Of a stretch of 64,000 nucleotides of DNA, positions 43,711 to 53,190 are shown piece by piece. The DNA is taken from assembly GCF_014204795.1 (NCBI RefSeq), contig NZ_JACHMB010000001.1:1674001-1738000 (forward strand), in the 5' to 3' direction. The notes under the pieces were generated by a model. The model did not search any database. It was given only the letters and a program-made list of their open reading frames with translations, and had not been told where the DNA came from. Origin of the DNA: Nonomuraea jabiensis. Lineage in GTDB: Bacteria > Actinomycetota > Actinomycetes > Streptosporangiales > Streptosporangiaceae. The position numbers and the translations under genes were made by a program. The stretch's first letter is position 1. Every line of letters starts with the position of its first letter.

Positions 43711-43784
43711 ACATCCGACGATAACCGGCGCCCGCGAGAATCGCTCGTGCCAAATCAGCAGGTGCGCTCCGTAAGTCGCGGGAA

Positions 43785-44336
43785 TCAGTTGATGCGCGCC
43801 AGAAGTCCGGCGATTTCCTCGGCCAGTTCCTGATTCACTTCGGCGTGGCGGTTGAGCAGCCGGTACCACATCGCGCCGAAGACGAGATCGACGGCCAGCT
43901 CCAGCTCCACGTCATCCGGCACGGCGCCGCGCGCCAGGACCGCGCGCAGGGCGGCGCGGCGCGGATTTATGATCTTCGCCCGCAGCTCGGCGGCCAGTTC
44001 GGCGTCGGACTGGGCGTCGGCCATCAGCCCCACGACGACCTGCCCCGCGACCCCGCGCGCCAGCGTGAACGTCTGCTCCAGGAACGTCACCAGATCGGCC
44101 CGCGCGTCGCCGGTGTCCGGCAGCTCCGGCACCTCCTCGGCCAGGACGTCGGTCAGGGCCTCCAGCAGGACCTGCGCCTTGGTCTGCCACCAGCGGTAGA
44201 CGGTCTGCCGGCCACTGCCCGCCACCTGGGCGATGCCCTTCATGGTCACGTTCTGGTACCCGTCGCGGGCGCACAGGTCGAGCGCCGCCCGGAGGATCGC
44301 CTTCCTGGCCACTTCGCTGCGTGGTCTGCCAACCAT
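43785..44336 (-). CDS. TetR-family regulator divergent from an SDR gene
   Basis: 183 residues from ATG 44336 (MVGRPRSEVARKAIL). HTH: RAALDLCARDGYQNVTMKGI and QVAGSGRQTVYRWWQTKAQV; the C-terminal half matches TetR_C ligand domains (VTFLEQTFTLARGVAGQVVVG). The divergent SDR promoter contains a 36-bp near-perfect palindrome (44353-44388), the likely operator, giving repression of the SDR gene and of itself. The inducer is unknown; it may be the SDR substrate. Confidence 0.87.
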   Translation of the reverse strand: MVGRPRSEVARKAILRAALDLCARDGYQNVTMKGIAQVAGSGRQTVYRWWQTKAQVLLEALTDVLAEEVPELPDTGDARADLVTFLEQTFTLARGVAGQVVVGLMADAQSDAELAAELRAKIINPRRAALRAVLARGAVPDDVELELAVDLVFGAMWYRLLNRHAEVNQELAEEIAGLLARIN

Positions 44337-44345
44337 GGCGCCCAC

Positions 44346-44374
44346 TTTACAAGACACCATGCCTCGTTTATATT
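44346..44374 (+). promoter_or_regulatory. Sigma-70-type promoter of the SDR gene
   Basis: TTTACA (44346-44351), 17 bp, TATATT (44369-44374). Both boxes and spacing are near consensus and stand out in the GC-rich sequence. The predicted start of transcription (about 44381) lies 30 nt before the chosen ATG. Confidence 0.7.
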
Positions 44375-44388
44375 CGAGGCAAGATGTC
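44353..44388. promoter_or_regulatory. TetR operator palindrome
   Basis: Two 14-bp arms (GACACCATGCCTCG at 44353-44366 and CGAGGCAAGATGTC at 44375-44388) match at 12 of 14 positions around TTTATATT. The site covers the -10 box and probable transcription start of the SDR gene and lies 17 bp before the TetR start codon, ideal for repressing both. Confidence 0.75.
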
Positions 44389-44410
44389 TCGTAATGAGAG
44401 GACGACGAAG

Positions 44411-45130
44411 ATGCGAGTAGTGATCGTCGGCGGCACGTCCGGCATCGGCCTGGCGGCGGCGGCCCGGCTGGCCGCGGGCGGCGCCGAGGTGGTCGTCACG
44501 GGCCGCTCGGAGGAGCGGCTGCGTTCGGCGTTGAAGCAGCTCGGCGACCAGGCGCGGGGCCCAGTGAGTGGGCAGGTCGTGGACGCGCGCGACACCGGGG
44601 CGATGCGGGCGTTCTTCGAGGGGCTGGGCACCGTCGACCACCTGGTCGTCACCGTGACGGGCCGCGGCGGCGCGGGCCCGCTGAGCTCGCTGACCGCCGA
44701 GGGGCTGACCGAAGCGTGGCGGAACAAGCTGGTCGCGCACCTGCTGACCGCGCAGGCCGCGCTGGGCGTGCTGAACCCGGAGGGCTCGATCACCTTCGTG
44801 ACCGCGGCGTCGGCGGGCGCGGCCCTGCCCGGCGTCGCCACGCTGGCGGCGGTGAACGGGGCGATCGAGGCCGCGGTGCCCGGCCTGGCCGTCGAGCTGG
44901 CCCCCATCAGGGTGAACGCCGTCTCCCCCGGCGTGATCGACACCGACTGGTGGTCGGAGATCGGCGACGAGGCGCGGGCCGCGTTCATGGAGGGCGCCGC
45001 CGAGAGCCTGCCGGTCCGGCGCGTGGGCCGGCCCGAGGACGTGGCGGCCACGATCGAGTACGTGGTGCGCAACGCGTACACGACCGGCATCGTGCTGACC
45101 GTGGACGGAGGAGGGCGGCTCAAGGCCTGA
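44411..45130 (+). CDS. Short-chain dehydrogenase/reductase
   Basis: 239 residues. NAD(P)-binding GGTSGIGLAAAARLA near the N-terminus, then ASAGAALPGVATLAAVNGAI, VNAVSPGVIDTDWW and a C-terminal YTTGIVLTVDGGG. The usual catalytic YxxxK is not seen; the equivalent segment reads ATLAAVNGA, so Tyr is replaced, which raises doubt about normal activity. ATG 44411 is chosen over 44384 because GAGAGGA is 8 nt upstream and the other start lies at the predicted transcription start inside the operator. Controlled by the divergent TetR. Confidence 0.83.
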   Translation: MRVVIVGGTSGIGLAAAARLAAGGAEVVVTGRSEERLRSALKQLGDQARGPVSGQVVDARDTGAMRAFFEGLGTVDHLVVTVTGRGGAGPLSSLTAEGLTEAWRNKLVAHLLTAQAALGVLNPEGSITFVTAASAGAALPGVATLAAVNGAIEAAVPGLAVELAPIRVNAVSPGVIDTDWWSEIGDEARAAFMEGAAESLPVRRVGRPEDVAATIEYVVRNAYTTGIVLTVDGGGRLKA

Positions 45131-45176
45131 GGAATCCCAAGCCCTTCCACGCCGTTGATCCCGGCAAAAGGGAGGT

Positions 45177-45878
45177 GTGCGCGTGCATCAACCGGCGCGG
45201 TGGGGTCTCGGTGTGGCGGGCGCGGGCATAGCGGTGATCCTGGCCCTGGAAGTGACCAGCCTCGACGAGCTGAACCCGATCAGGCGGACCATCAGCGAGC
45301 ACGGCCTGGGCCCCGACGGCTGGATCTTCGGGCTGGCGGTGGGGCTGCTCGCGGCCGGGTCGGCGGCCATCGGGGTGTCGCTGGCCCGCCAGCGGCTGGC
45401 GGGGGTCTTCGGCACCATCGCGCTCATGGGGTGGAGCGTGGGGCTGTTCATGACGGCGTGGTTCGAGAAGCACGACTGGTCGGTCGGCCCGAGCCTGAGC
45501 GGGAGCATCCACCGGGTGGGCAGCTTCATCGCCTTCCTCAGCCTGCCGCTGGCTGCGGTGATCATCGCCAGGCCCTGGCGGCACCGCGAGCGGTCGCGGG
45601 CCACGCTGGTGGCCTTCGGGCTCGGAATCTGCTCGGTGCTGTGGGTGGCGGGCATCGCCGCGGTCATGTTCATCGGGGCGCGCAACGGGCTGCCGTGGTG
45701 GCGCGTCATGCCGCTCGGCCTGGTGGAGCGCGGGATGGCCGTCACGGAGGTGGCCGCCCTGCTCGCGCTCGGCGTCTGGGCCGCCGCCAAGCGGCTGGAC
45801 ACGACGGAGCAAACCGGACGGCTGGTCGACGCCGGGGCCGGTGGGCTGGCGGAACGGAGCGGCGGGCCGCTAACCTGA
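45177..45878 (+). CDS. DUF998-type membrane protein
   Basis: 233 residues, GTG start with AAAGGGAGG upstream. Six hydrophobic helices, with LNPIRRTISEHGLGPDGW in the first loop and GSIHRVGSFIAFLSLPLAAV in the middle, the DUF998 pattern. Members are integral membrane proteins of unknown function, often near regulators. The C-terminal ~25 residues are cytoplasmic and variable. It follows the SDR gene by 46 bp and may be in the same unit. Confidence 0.75.
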   Translation: MRVHQPARWGLGVAGAGIAVILALEVTSLDELNPIRRTISEHGLGPDGWIFGLAVGLLAAGSAAIGVSLARQRLAGVFGTIALMGWSVGLFMTAWFEKHDWSVGPSLSGSIHRVGSFIAFLSLPLAAVIIARPWRHRERSRATLVAFGLGICSVLWVAGIAAVMFIGARNGLPWWRVMPLGLVERGMAVTEVAALLALGVWAAAKRLDTTEQTGRLVDAGAGGLAERSGGPLT

Positions 45879-45917
45879 CCCAGCCTCACGTTTGACTCCC
45901 CCCATCAGGAGGCCGTC

Positions 45918-47090
45918 GTGCCGTCCTCGCGTGATCGTCAGGCCCGCATCGCCACGTACGCCGTCTATGCCGTACAGGGCCTGTCCTTCGCCTCGCTCCT
46001 CGTCCAGGTCGCCAGCCTGCAGACCAAGCACGGCCTCGACGAGGGCGCGCTGACGCTCCTGCTGCTGATCGTGCCCGTGTTCGCGGGGGTCGGCAGCGTG
46101 GCGGCGGGCACGTTCGCCGCCCGGTTCGGCAGCAGGCTGCTGCTGCGCGTCGCCCAGCCCACGGTCGCGCTCGCCGTCGTGCTCGTCGGGCTCGCGCCCA
46201 GCGTGCCGCTGCTGGTGCCGGTGCTCCTGGTGTTCGGCGTGGCGTTGGGCGCGGTGGACGCGGGCATGAACATGCAGGGCGTGGCGGTCGAGCGCAGATA
46301 TGGCGTGCAGGTCCTGAACGGCTTCCACTGCCTGTGGAGCGTGTTCAGCATGCTCGCGGCGGGATGGGCGTCGGTGGCCGCCGACCTGCCGCTACCGGTG
46401 ATCATGTCGGTCCCGATGGTGTTCGCGCTGGCGGGCTCGCTGGTGTTCGGAGGCGGTCTGTGCACGCCGGAGGAGGAGAAGGTCGAGGACGCCCCCGCCG
46501 TCGCCGCCGCGGGCCGCTTCCCCTGGCGGCCGATCATCCCGCTCTGCCTGGCCATGGGGTTCCTGTACATCGGCGACTCCGCCGTGTCGAGCTTCAACAC
46601 CCTGTTCATGAAGAACGTGCTCTCGGCGGGCCCGCAGGTGATCCCGCTGGCCTACGCCGCCTACCAGGCGACCACGCTGGCCGTCCGGCTCGGCGGCGAC
46701 CTCGCGGTCCGGCGGTACGGGCCCGCGGCCATCGTCAGGATCGGCGGCCTGATCGCCACCCTGGGGTTCCTCGGCGTCGTCGTGGCCCCGAACCAGCCGC
46801 TGGCCATCGTCGCGTTCGGCCTGACCGGGGTGGGGCTGTCGGTGGTGGCGCCGCAGTCGTTCTCGGCGGCGGGCAAGCTCGACCCGGCCGGGACCGGGGT
46901 GGCCATCGCCCGGGTGAACCTCTTCAACTACATCGGCTTCGTCGTGGGCACGGCCCTGGTGGGCGGCATCGCGGACGCGGCGGGCCTGCGGTGGGCGTTC
47001 GCCGCGCCGCTCGTGCTGGCCGCCGTCATCATCGCGCTCGCCCCGGGCTTCGAGCCCAGGCGCCAGGCTCCCAACCCGTCGGCCGCCTGA
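45918..47090 (+). CDS. MFS transporter
   Basis: 390 residues, GTG start with AGGAGG upstream. Twelve hydrophobic segments; it begins ARIATYAVYAVQGLSFASLL and has the N-half loop FAARFGSRLLLRVAQP in place of motif A. HCLWSVFSMLAAGWASVAA and MNMQGVAVERRYG recall the subfamily of DHA-like transporters with unknown substrates (YbjJ-like). Proton-driven export or import in the plasma membrane; the substrate cannot be told. Convergent with the oxidoreductase gene, 4 bp away. Confidence 0.87.
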   Translation: MPSSRDRQARIATYAVYAVQGLSFASLLVQVASLQTKHGLDEGALTLLLLIVPVFAGVGSVAAGTFAARFGSRLLLRVAQPTVALAVVLVGLAPSVPLLVPVLLVFGVALGAVDAGMNMQGVAVERRYGVQVLNGFHCLWSVFSMLAAGWASVAADLPLPVIMSVPMVFALAGSLVFGGGLCTPEEEKVEDAPAVAAAGRFPWRPIIPLCLAMGFLYIGDSAVSSFNTLFMKNVLSAGPQVIPLAYAAYQATTLAVRLGGDLAVRRYGPAAIVRIGGLIATLGFLGVVVAPNQPLAIVAFGLTGVGLSVVAPQSFSAAGKLDPAGTGVAIARVNLFNYIGFVVGTALVGGIADAAGLRWAFAAPLVLAAVIIALAPGFEPRRQAPNPSAA

Positions 47091-47094
47091 GGCC

Positions 47095-48033
47095 TCACCG
47101 CCGCACTTCGGCGACCTCGACGGTACGGCGCTCGCGGAGCGACAGGTCGGCGGCCTCGGCCACGTACAGCGCCTCCAATGCGTCCTCGATCGTGCAGAGG
47201 CTCTTCTCGCTGGTCAGGAAGCCGTCGATCTCGTCGCGGTAGGCGGTCTCGAAGCGGGTGACGAAATCGGGCCAGGGATCCCGCGGGCTCGGCGTGCCCT
47301 CGGCCGAGTGCAGCGGGGCGCGCGGGCTCAGGCCGACGGCCTGGGTGCGCCGAGTGCCGGCCAGCTCCATGCGCACGTCGTAGCCGCCGCCGTTGTAGCG
47401 GGAGCCCTGCAGGGTGACCAGCGTGCCGTCGTCCAGGGTGAGCAGCGCGGCGCTGTTGTCCACGTCGCCCGCCTCGGCGAAGAACGCGGCGCCGCGGTTG
47501 GCGCCGGTCGCGTACACGGAGACCACCTCGCGGCCGGTCACCCAGCGCAGGATGTCGAAGTCGTGGATGTGGCAGTCGCGGAAGACGCCGCCGGAGGTGG
47601 CGATGTACGCGGCGGGCGGCGGCGCGGGATCGGCGGTGACGAGGTGGACCCGGTGCAGCTCCCCCAGCTCGCCGGCGCGCAGCGCGGCCGCCGCCGCCGC
47701 GTAACCGGGGTCGAACCTGCGCTGGAACCCGATCTGCACCCGGTTGCCCGCGCTGGCCTCCAGCACCTTGACGGTCTCGTCCACGGTGCCCGCGACCGGC
47801 TTCTCGCAGAAGACCGGGATGCCCTTCTCGCACGCCTTGACGATGAGCTCGGCGTGGGTGCCGGTCGGGGTCGCGATGACCACGGCGTCCGACTCGAACG
47901 GGTCCCCCGGCCTGCCGTACGGCGACGTACGCACGGGATCGGCCACGATCAGCTCGTCCACCAGCGGATGCGTGGCCAGGGTCGCGGCGTGAAAGGCTCC
48001 GATCCGGCCCAGACCCAGCAGTCCCACACGCAT
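47095..48033 (-). CDS. Gfo/Idh/MocA-family oxidoreductase, with an internal gap
   Basis: 312 residues. The Rossmann motif GLLGLGRIGAFHAATLA, then VVIATPTGTHAELIVKACEKG and FCEKPVAGT (catalytic Lys), and C-terminal CHIHDFDILRWVTGRE with the active-site Asp/His, resembling inositol dehydrogenases. Between ADPV and the VVIATPT strand only about 14 residues remain where the family usually has 35 or so, so part of the second half of the dinucleotide-binding fold is absent in-frame. It may have altered cofactor binding. The regulator gene (48083) is just upstream on the same strand. Confidence 0.8.
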   Translation of the reverse strand: MRVGLLGLGRIGAFHAATLATHPLVDELIVADPVRTSPYGRPGDPFESDAVVIATPTGTHAELIVKACEKGIPVFCEKPVAGTVDETVKVLEASAGNRVQIGFQRRFDPGYAAAAAALRAGELGELHRVHLVTADPAPPPAAYIATSGGVFRDCHIHDFDILRWVTGREVVSVYATGANRGAAFFAEAGDVDNSAALLTLDDGTLVTLQGSRYNGGGYDVRMELAGTRRTQAVGLSPRAPLHSAEGTPSPRDPWPDFVTRFETAYRDEIDGFLTSEKSLCTIEDALEALYVAEAADLSLRERRTVEVAEVRR

Positions 48034-48082
48034 GACGGCTCCAATCTCGATCGGGCTTTCTTTCTAAGCGAGCCCTTCTACC

Positions 48083-49489
48083 TCAGTCAACATTTTGTCC
48101 TGACATTCTTACTTTCAAGCCTCGTACGGCGTCCAGCGCCTTGTGCGCCGGCAGCCGCGCGAACCCCACCACCACGGCCGCCGGCCCCGCCGACTCGCGC
48201 ATCGGCCCCACGGGCTCGGTGGACAGGCCCAGCTCCTGCGCGACGCGCACGCTCTCCAGCTCGTCCCAGCCGGCCGGCAGCTCCAGGTAGACGTGCAGGC
48301 CCGCGTCGATGCCCTTGACCCGCACGTCCGGCAGCTCCTGGGCCAGCGCCCGGACCAGGGCGTCCCTGCGGCGGCGGTATTCGCGGCGCATCCTGCGCAG
48401 GTGCCTGTCGTAGCCGCCGGTACGCATGAAGTGCGCCAGCGCGTACTGCTCGACGACCGGCGAGCCCAGGTCCAGCTCGCCCCGCGCCCGGCGGACGGCC
48501 TCCGCCAGGTCGGGGGGCGCCGCCACCCAGCCGAGCCGCAGCCCCGGCGCCAGGGCCTTGCTGACGCTGCCCGACAGGATCACCCGGTCGGGGGCCAGGC
48601 CCTGGAGGCAGCCGACGGGGTCGCGGTCGAAGCGGAACTCGGCGTCGTAGTCGTCCTCCAGGATGACCCGGTCGCCCGCGTACGCCCACTCCATGAGGGC
48701 GGCCCGGCGCGGCGGCGAGAGCACCACGCCGGTCGGGTACTGGTGCGCCGGGGTGACCAGGACGGCGTCGCCGCTCAGCTTCCGCACCTGCAGGCCCTCC
48801 TCGTCCACGGGCACCGGCACCAGGTGCGCGCCCGCGCGCCGCAGCAGCGGGACCTGGCGGTGGCTCGTCGGGTCCTCGACGGCGAGCCGGATCGGCCGCT
48901 GCCGGCTCAGCACGTGCAGCACCAGGCTCAGGCCCTGCGCCACGCCGCCGACGATGACGAGATTCTCGGGCCGCACGTCCGCCGCCCTGACCCGCCGCAG
49001 ATAGCCTGCCAGCTCTTCTCGCAGCTCAGGCACCCCGCCAGGGTCCCCGTAATCGAAGGCTTCCGAGGGTACGGTGGTCAGGACGTGCCTGACGGCGGCG
49101 AGCCAGCGCTCGCGGGGGAAGTGGCTGAGGTCGGGAGAGGTGGGGCGATGACCGTAGTACGGCCCGCACACGGGGGCGCTCGACGCGCGGGGCACCGGCC
49201 TGGGCCGGGGAGGCGTCTTCTGCCGCGGGGCGGCCCGGGGCGCGGTCTTGGGGGTGACCTGGGTGCCGACGCCCACCCGCGACACCAGGAAGCCCTCGGC
49301 GACGAGCTGCTCGTACGCCTCCACCACCACGCCCCTGGAGACCTGGAGGTCGGTGGCGAGGTCGCGGGTCGCGGGCAGGCGGGTGCCCGGCGTCAGCCGG
49401 CCGCCCCTGATCGAGTCGCGCAGCTCGGAGGCGATCTGCCCGGCGATTCCCCCCTTATCGCGATTTATCTGGATATGGAGGTCGGCCAT
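48083..49489 (-). CDS. MocR/PdxR-type GntR-aminotransferase regulator
   Basis: 468 residues. An N-terminal GntR winged helix (about 10-75: IASELRDSIRGGRLTPGTRL, DLQVSRGVVVEAYEQLVAEG), a Pro/Arg-rich linker, then a type I aminotransferase-like domain with DYGDPGGVPELREELA, LVTPAHQYPTG, ILEDDYDAEFRF and SGSVSKALAPGLRLGW (PLP-Lys). MocR proteins use PLP or amino acids as effectors. It is divergent from a DMT exporter with only 68 bp between; three ATTG-rich repeats lie there. The likely target is the exporter. Confidence 0.9.
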   Translation of the reverse strand: MADLHIQINRDKGGIAGQIASELRDSIRGGRLTPGTRLPATRDLATDLQVSRGVVVEAYEQLVAEGFLVSRVGVGTQVTPKTAPRAAPRQKTPPRPRPVPRASSAPVCGPYYGHRPTSPDLSHFPRERWLAAVRHVLTTVPSEAFDYGDPGGVPELREELAGYLRRVRAADVRPENLVIVGGVAQGLSLVLHVLSRQRPIRLAVEDPTSHRQVPLLRRAGAHLVPVPVDEEGLQVRKLSGDAVLVTPAHQYPTGVVLSPPRRAALMEWAYAGDRVILEDDYDAEFRFDRDPVGCLQGLAPDRVILSGSVSKALAPGLRLGWVAAPPDLAEAVRRARGELDLGSPVVEQYALAHFMRTGGYDRHLRRMRREYRRRRDALVRALAQELPDVRVKGIDAGLHVYLELPAGWDELESVRVAQELGLSTEPVGPMRESAGPAAVVVGFARLPAHKALDAVRGLKVRMSGQNVD

Positions 49490-49540
49490 ATTGGTCCTGT
49501 CTTCCGGCGGGACATTGGACTGTTTACGCGAACCATTGTC
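49490..49540. promoter_or_regulatory. Candidate MocR sites and leaderless promoter of the DMT gene
   Basis: ATTGGTC (49490-49496), ATTGGAC (49514-49520) and ATTGTC (49535-49540) form direct repeats 24 and 21 bp apart, as MocR regulators often recognise. TTTACG (49523-49528), 16 bp, TAGCAT (49545-49550) could be the plus promoter; transcription would start at or next to the ATG at 49558, where no ribosome site is visible. Confidence 0.45.
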
Positions 49541-49557
49541 TCCCTAGCATCCTTCGC

Positions 49558-50436
49558 ATGAGAAACGGCATCGTGGGTGCGGCCTCGGCCATGTTCCTCG
49601 TCGGAACGCTGGCCGGGGTGTCGGGACTGGTGGACGGCTATCCCATATACGGCGGGCAGGCCGTTCGGTATCTCGTGGCGTCGGTCATCCTGCTTGCCAT
49701 AACGCGGGCGCTCGGCTTGCGGTTCGTCCGCCTCACGCCGCGCGAGCTGCTCTGCCTCGCCGGCCTCACCCTGTTCGGCCTGGTCATCTTCAACGTCTGC
49801 GTGATCGAGTCGACCAGCGCCGCCGGGCCGGCCCTGGTCGGGACCGTGCTCGGCACCGTGCCGCTGGCCCTGGCGCTGGCCGGCGGGCGGCCCGCGCCGC
49901 GGCTGCTGGCCGGGGCCTGCGTGGTGGTGGCCGGGGCGACGCTGGCCACGGGGCTCGGCAGCGGCAACCTGCCCGGCCTGCTGTGGGCGCTGGGGGCGCT
50001 CGTGGGCGAGGTGTGCTTCTCCATGCTGGCCATCCCGCTGCTGCCGCGGCTGGGGGCGATCAGGGTGTCGGCCTACTCGACGGCGCTGGCCGTGCCGCTG
50101 CTGGCCGTGATCGGGCTGGCACACGAGGGCGCCGCGATGTTCCGGCCGCCGACGTGGGCGGAGGCGCTCGGGTTCGCGTACCTGGCGACCGTGGTCACCG
50201 TGGTGGCGTTCTTCCTCTGGTACAGCTCGCTGCCCAAGCTGGGCCCCGGCCGGGCCGGGCTCTTCGCGGGGATCATCCCGGTGGGCGCGATCGTGACGGG
50301 GGCGGTGCTCGGCGTGGCGATGCCGACCGCGTACGACCTGCTGGGCGCGGGCCTGGTGATCGCCGGCATCCTGGTCGGCCTGACCGCCGGACGGTCGCGG
50401 GCGGTCACCGAAGTGGGATCTCCCGGAGGCGCGTAA
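49558..50436 (+). CDS. EamA-family (DMT) transporter
   Basis: 292 residues with ten hydrophobic helices in two repeats (first [19 protein letters not shown], second [20 protein letters not shown]). [16 protein letters not shown] and [20 protein letters not shown], with the second-half [14 protein letters not shown], fit the EamA/RhaT group that exports amino acids and related metabolites. It is probably controlled by the divergent MocR regulator, suggesting amino-acid or pyridoxal-related export. It is probably read from a leaderless transcript. Confidence 0.85.
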   Translation: MRNGIVGAASAMFLVGTLAGVSGLVDGYPIYGGQAVRYLVASVILLAITRALGLRFVRLTPRELLCLAGLTLFGLVIFNVCVIESTSAAGPALVGTVLGTVPLALALAGGRPAPRLLAGACVVVAGATLATGLGSGNLPGLLWALGALVGEVCFSMLAIPLLPRLGAIRVSAYSTALAVPLLAVIGLAHEGAAMFRPPTWAEALGFAYLATVVTVVAFFLWYSSLPKLGPGRAGLFAGIIPVGAIVTGAVLGVAMPTAYDLLGAGLVIAGILVGLTAGRSRAVTEVGSPGGA

Positions 50437-50456
50437 TCTCTTGGGGGACCGAAAGG

Positions 50457-52115
<1,659 letters not shown>

Positions 52116-52278
52116 CCGCCTGATCCCCGTGAGGCCCCACCCACCGGCACGGCCGACCGCCGGTGGGGCGGGGCACGGCGGCTCGGGCGGCGGACGGGAA
52201 CGGACCAGGCGCGGGAGTCGCGGCCCGGAGGCGGTGCGTTGGGGGTGGCGGCGCGGGCTTCTCCTCGGAAGTGCCGGC

Positions 52279-52467
52279 TCAGGCGGCCACCGGGGCCCGG
52301 TGCGGCGCCACGACGGTGCCGTCGGGCAGCAGCAGACCGGTGTCCTCGAACAGCACGACGCCGTTGCAGAGCAGGCTCCAGCCCTGGTCGGGGTGGGCCG
52401 CGATCACGTGCGAGGCTTCACGGTCGGGTGAATCGGCACTCGGGCAAGCGGGGTAGTGACTGCACAT
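52279..52467 (-). CDS. DUF5999 small protein
   Basis: 62 residues starting MCSHYPACPSADSPDREASH, then AAHPDQGWSLLCNGVVLFED and LLPDGTVVAPHR. These strings match the DUF5999 family seen across actinomycetes. Four residues (C2, H4, C8 and a later Cys in LLCNG) could bind metal. No function is known. It stands alone between class I fumarase and the kinase genes. Confidence 0.8.
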   Translation of the reverse strand: MCSHYPACPSADSPDREASHVIAAHPDQGWSLLCNGVVLFEDTGLLLPDGTVVAPHRAPVAA

Positions 52468-53190
52468 CTCGCACCTCTCAGATGGCGCTCCTGATTCATG
52501 GCTTTCAAAAGGGCAACGTGCGCCCCGACGGCGTGCGAAGGTCCAGAGCGGTCCCGCTCGGTTTCTTCGGCCGGGTGCGAACCTGGGTCTGGCGCATCTT
52601 CATCACGTCCTTCAACGGCCTGTCGTTAGTGGTGGAACCTTGGTGTTCGCCCTCATTCTGACGCCGGGCACCGACACTTTGCGGGCCTGTGGGAGAACTC
52701 CCTCTCTCATGGCTGTACCATGCCCCCGCCCCCTTACGGGACCCTTACAAGTCGCTGACGGGGCCCCTCAGTTCCTGTCCGTCAGCCTGCCGTACACCTG
52801 AAAGTCCCCTGCCTTGCATCATGCACATTTAACGGGGCCGGGAGTGTGCCGCACGACACACCTCACCGCCGAGCTGCGCAAACGCGTTCAGGAAAGCCGG
52901 TACGGCAGGCCCGTGCGGACCGTGGGTAAGGCCGTGCGCGCGGCGGGACCAATCTGACTCCCTCGACATTGCCAAGAGACGGCAGCGCCTCCCCGGGAGC
53001 GCGGCCGACTACCCTCGGTATCGGAACGTCCGCCCGGACTGCGCCGAGAAACTGCGGGGCCTCATCAACTGGGCCGATGTGGCCAGGAGGTTTGCTGACG
53101 TCACGAGTCAGGCGGGTTGACTTAAGTTCGCAACAATTTATCGGCCGCGCCTCTACTGGTCGGTTTACACAAATAGGTAAGCTGCCAGGC
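52468..53190. other. Long intergenic stretch with possible decayed gene fragments
   Basis: About 720 bases with no convincing gene. Two short plus-strand frames have protein-like composition: one from GTG 52844 (VCRTTHLTAELRKRVQESRY) ending near 52958, and a second, in a different frame, reading DIAKRRQRLPGSAADYPRYR to about 53121. Together they may be pieces of one lost gene. The stretch should also contain the promoter of the kinase at 53191 (TTGACT near 53117 and TTTACA near 53164 are AT-rich candidates). Confidence 0.35.

Noticed and set aside
48053-48075. GGGCT...AGCCC inverted repeat before the Gfo/Idh/MocA gene
   Set aside because: Only five paired bases with a long, imperfect middle; too common in GC-rich DNA to call a site.
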